Source: Zhengitettix transpicula (lineage: Eukaryota > Arthropoda > Insecta > Orthoptera > Tetrigidae). Taken from it: 64,000 nt of DNA. Below, one piece after another: positions 62,912-64,000 of this stretch. The DNA is taken from NCBI GenBank assembly GCA_037074705.1, contig CM073591.1, positions 83,866,032 through 83,930,031 of the forward strand, read 5' to 3'. Position 1 is the first letter of the stretch, and each line of letters begins with the position of its first letter. Position numbers and translations under genes: made by a program. The notes beneath the pieces were generated by a model, which saw nothing but the letters and a program-made list of their open reading frames with translations, had not been told where the DNA came from and did not search any database.

Positions 62912-63785
62912 CGAGGGTTATTCTTATATGAAAGAGCGGGAAATTCTTTCACTTCCGGGTCGTTGTTGGTAAACATGATCATTTCAAAGATATTCCTAAA
63001 AGTTTAAACATATGCAAGTCGTAGTTTATTGTTGGGAGACTTCTGTAGTGATAAATGTATAGTCATGCGGAGAAAATGAAAAATAAAAGAATTTCGCGCT
63101 GTCATTAAACACTTTTGAAGCCAGTGGACAGCTGCACAGTCAGCTATTCTCATTGGAATAGTCGGCCAGCTGCCTCCTAATCTGGTCGGAGCATGGAGAA
63201 GGGAATGCTGCGTTTCCACAGCTAACCCCTCTCCTGCCATCAGAAGGGCGTGGGACAAGTACCTACTGCCCGACCTACCTGATGCAGGTTTTCTAGGGCT
63301 TGTCCTGCATCACTTTTAGGCAAATGCCGGGTCGTGTCCGGGGGCCGTAGTTAACCCTTGGCTACCTTTCCGCATCCCCTCCCCTTTTCAAATATCTTCC
63401 TATGCTATTAAAGGGGAGTTGCCACCACGTGGATTACCCTCGTGTAGCCTGTTACTTTTAAATAAATAAATAATGGAATTGGATGAAGTTCATGCGGACT
63501 CTGCACCAGCATAGGAGACCATTTACTTCTGGAATAATGAGTTTAAACGAGGTCGTAGAAGCACAGAAGATGAAACTCGCTCCGGCCGCCCAATTGAGGT
63601 CACCACTCAGGAAAACATCGAAAAAGTTCACAATATTGTAATGGAATATCGCTGAATAAAAGTGCGTGAGGTAGCTGACGCCGTAGGCTCCTCTACTGAA
63701 CGAGTGAATTTCATCCTATATGAAAAACTGTCCATGAAAAGCCTTTGAACGCGATGGGTGCCGGTTTCTCACCCCCGCAGTACCA
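62912..63785 (+). pseudogene. Mariner transposon remnant, interrupted by repeat family A
   Basis: The left end is TA followed by CGAGGGTTATTCTT at 62912, a mariner-style terminus at a TA site. The N-terminal coding part near 63083-63142 reads KEFRAVIKHF-stop-SQWTAAQ. Coding sequence resumes at 63476 with ELDEVHADSAPA and continues through FWNNEFKRGRRSTEDETRSG, RPIEVTTQENIEKVHNIV and VREVADAVGSSTERVNFIL to about 63760. This is the paired helix-turn-helix region of a mariner transposase. In-frame stops lie after DSAPA, after MEYR and after MKSL. The two parts are separated by a family A copy at about 63146-63473. The catalytic domain is not seen, so the element is truncated as well. Confidence 0.85.
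63146..63473 (+). repeat. Dispersed repeat family A inserted in a mariner
   Basis: A nearly full copy, from ATTGGAATAGTCGGCCAGCT to GTAGCCTGTTAC followed by TTTTAAATAAATAAATAA. Mariner coding sequence lies on both sides. The tail after GTTAC is the best hint that the family is a retroposon. Confidence 0.8.
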
Positions 63786-63915
63786 ATTCTCGAGTTTTGA
63801 AGAATATGTGTACCAATTTGCAATCTGTCCACGCGTTTAAATTTTTATAGAAATTAACGTAAAAACAAACATAAATACATCCTTTTTTATTATATAGAAG
63901 ATATATAGAAGATAC

Positions 63916-64000
63916 AAAATTTCATAGATATAATATATCCGTTCGTTGTAATAGAAGCGATTGTTTTTTCTTCAACATATTCATGTATCTATGAAATTTT
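63916..64000. repeat. Inverted repeat at the window edge
   Basis: AAAATTTCATAGATA (63916-63930) is perfectly inverted as TATCTATGAAATTTT (63986-64000). It may be a small terminal-repeat element or the visible part of a longer one. Confidence 0.6.

Noticed and set aside
1..64000. Bacterial-type systems, CRISPR arrays, gene clusters
   Set aside because: No regularly spaced direct repeats with unique spacers, no operon-like runs of genes, and spliced exons show that the DNA is eukaryotic.

Overview
The window reads as AT-rich, repeat-dense insect nuclear DNA. It carries canonical GT-AG introns, both tiny (72 and 74 bp) and large (7.2 and 11.1 kb), many degenerate transposons, and one recognisable host gene. 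The repeat load and the hemimetabolous-looking mixture of mariner, LINE, hAT and LTR debris would fit a large-genome insect such as a cockroach or termite, but that assignment is inference; no species-diagnostic gene is present.

The only confident host gene lies on the + strand in the right-hand third: a Dpr-interacting protein (DIP) family neuronal cell-adhesion protein with tandem immunoglobulin domains. Its exons are 43420-43523 and 50711-50918 (Ig1), 50993-51148 and 62266-62394 (Ig2) and 62467-62604 (first part of Ig3), with a possible further N-terminal exon at 42919-42981. All join in phase. The signal peptide exon is not recognised, and the rest of Ig3 and the C-terminus lie beyond base 64000. 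By remembered family sequence it is closest to the fly DIP-eta/theta/iota/zeta group.

Positions 1-42900 hold no exon I can support. They contain LTR-like elements (3302-5290, 25128-26207, 37262-37925), a mariner remnant (35551-36066), a 676-bp Tc1/mariner-type element with TA duplication (22656-23331), several fold-back or MITE elements (2128-2244, 20830-21390, 32636-32998 and family B), tandem arrays (15346-15497, 17592-18290), and three less AT-rich islands sharing a GATAAGAC motif (19320-19540, 27280-27620, 38740-39160). These islands are candidates for regulatory DNA.

The introns of the DIP gene hold two LTR-like pieces (51490-52380 and 57050-57920), a hAT-type element with an 8-bp target duplication (56864-58158), a Tc1/mariner HTH remnant (53069-53215), a 31-bp-TIR MITE (58667-59028) and a dead LINE (60073-61450). 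Downstream of the last exon, a mariner is split by a copy of dispersed repeat family A (62912-63780).

No prokaryotic-style operon, CRISPR array or defence system is present. The most unusual things are the repeated tRNA-Lys primer-binding-site-like motifs next to LTR ends, the triple-nested insertion at 37046-37985, and the fold-back element with long arms and 14-bp direct repeats.
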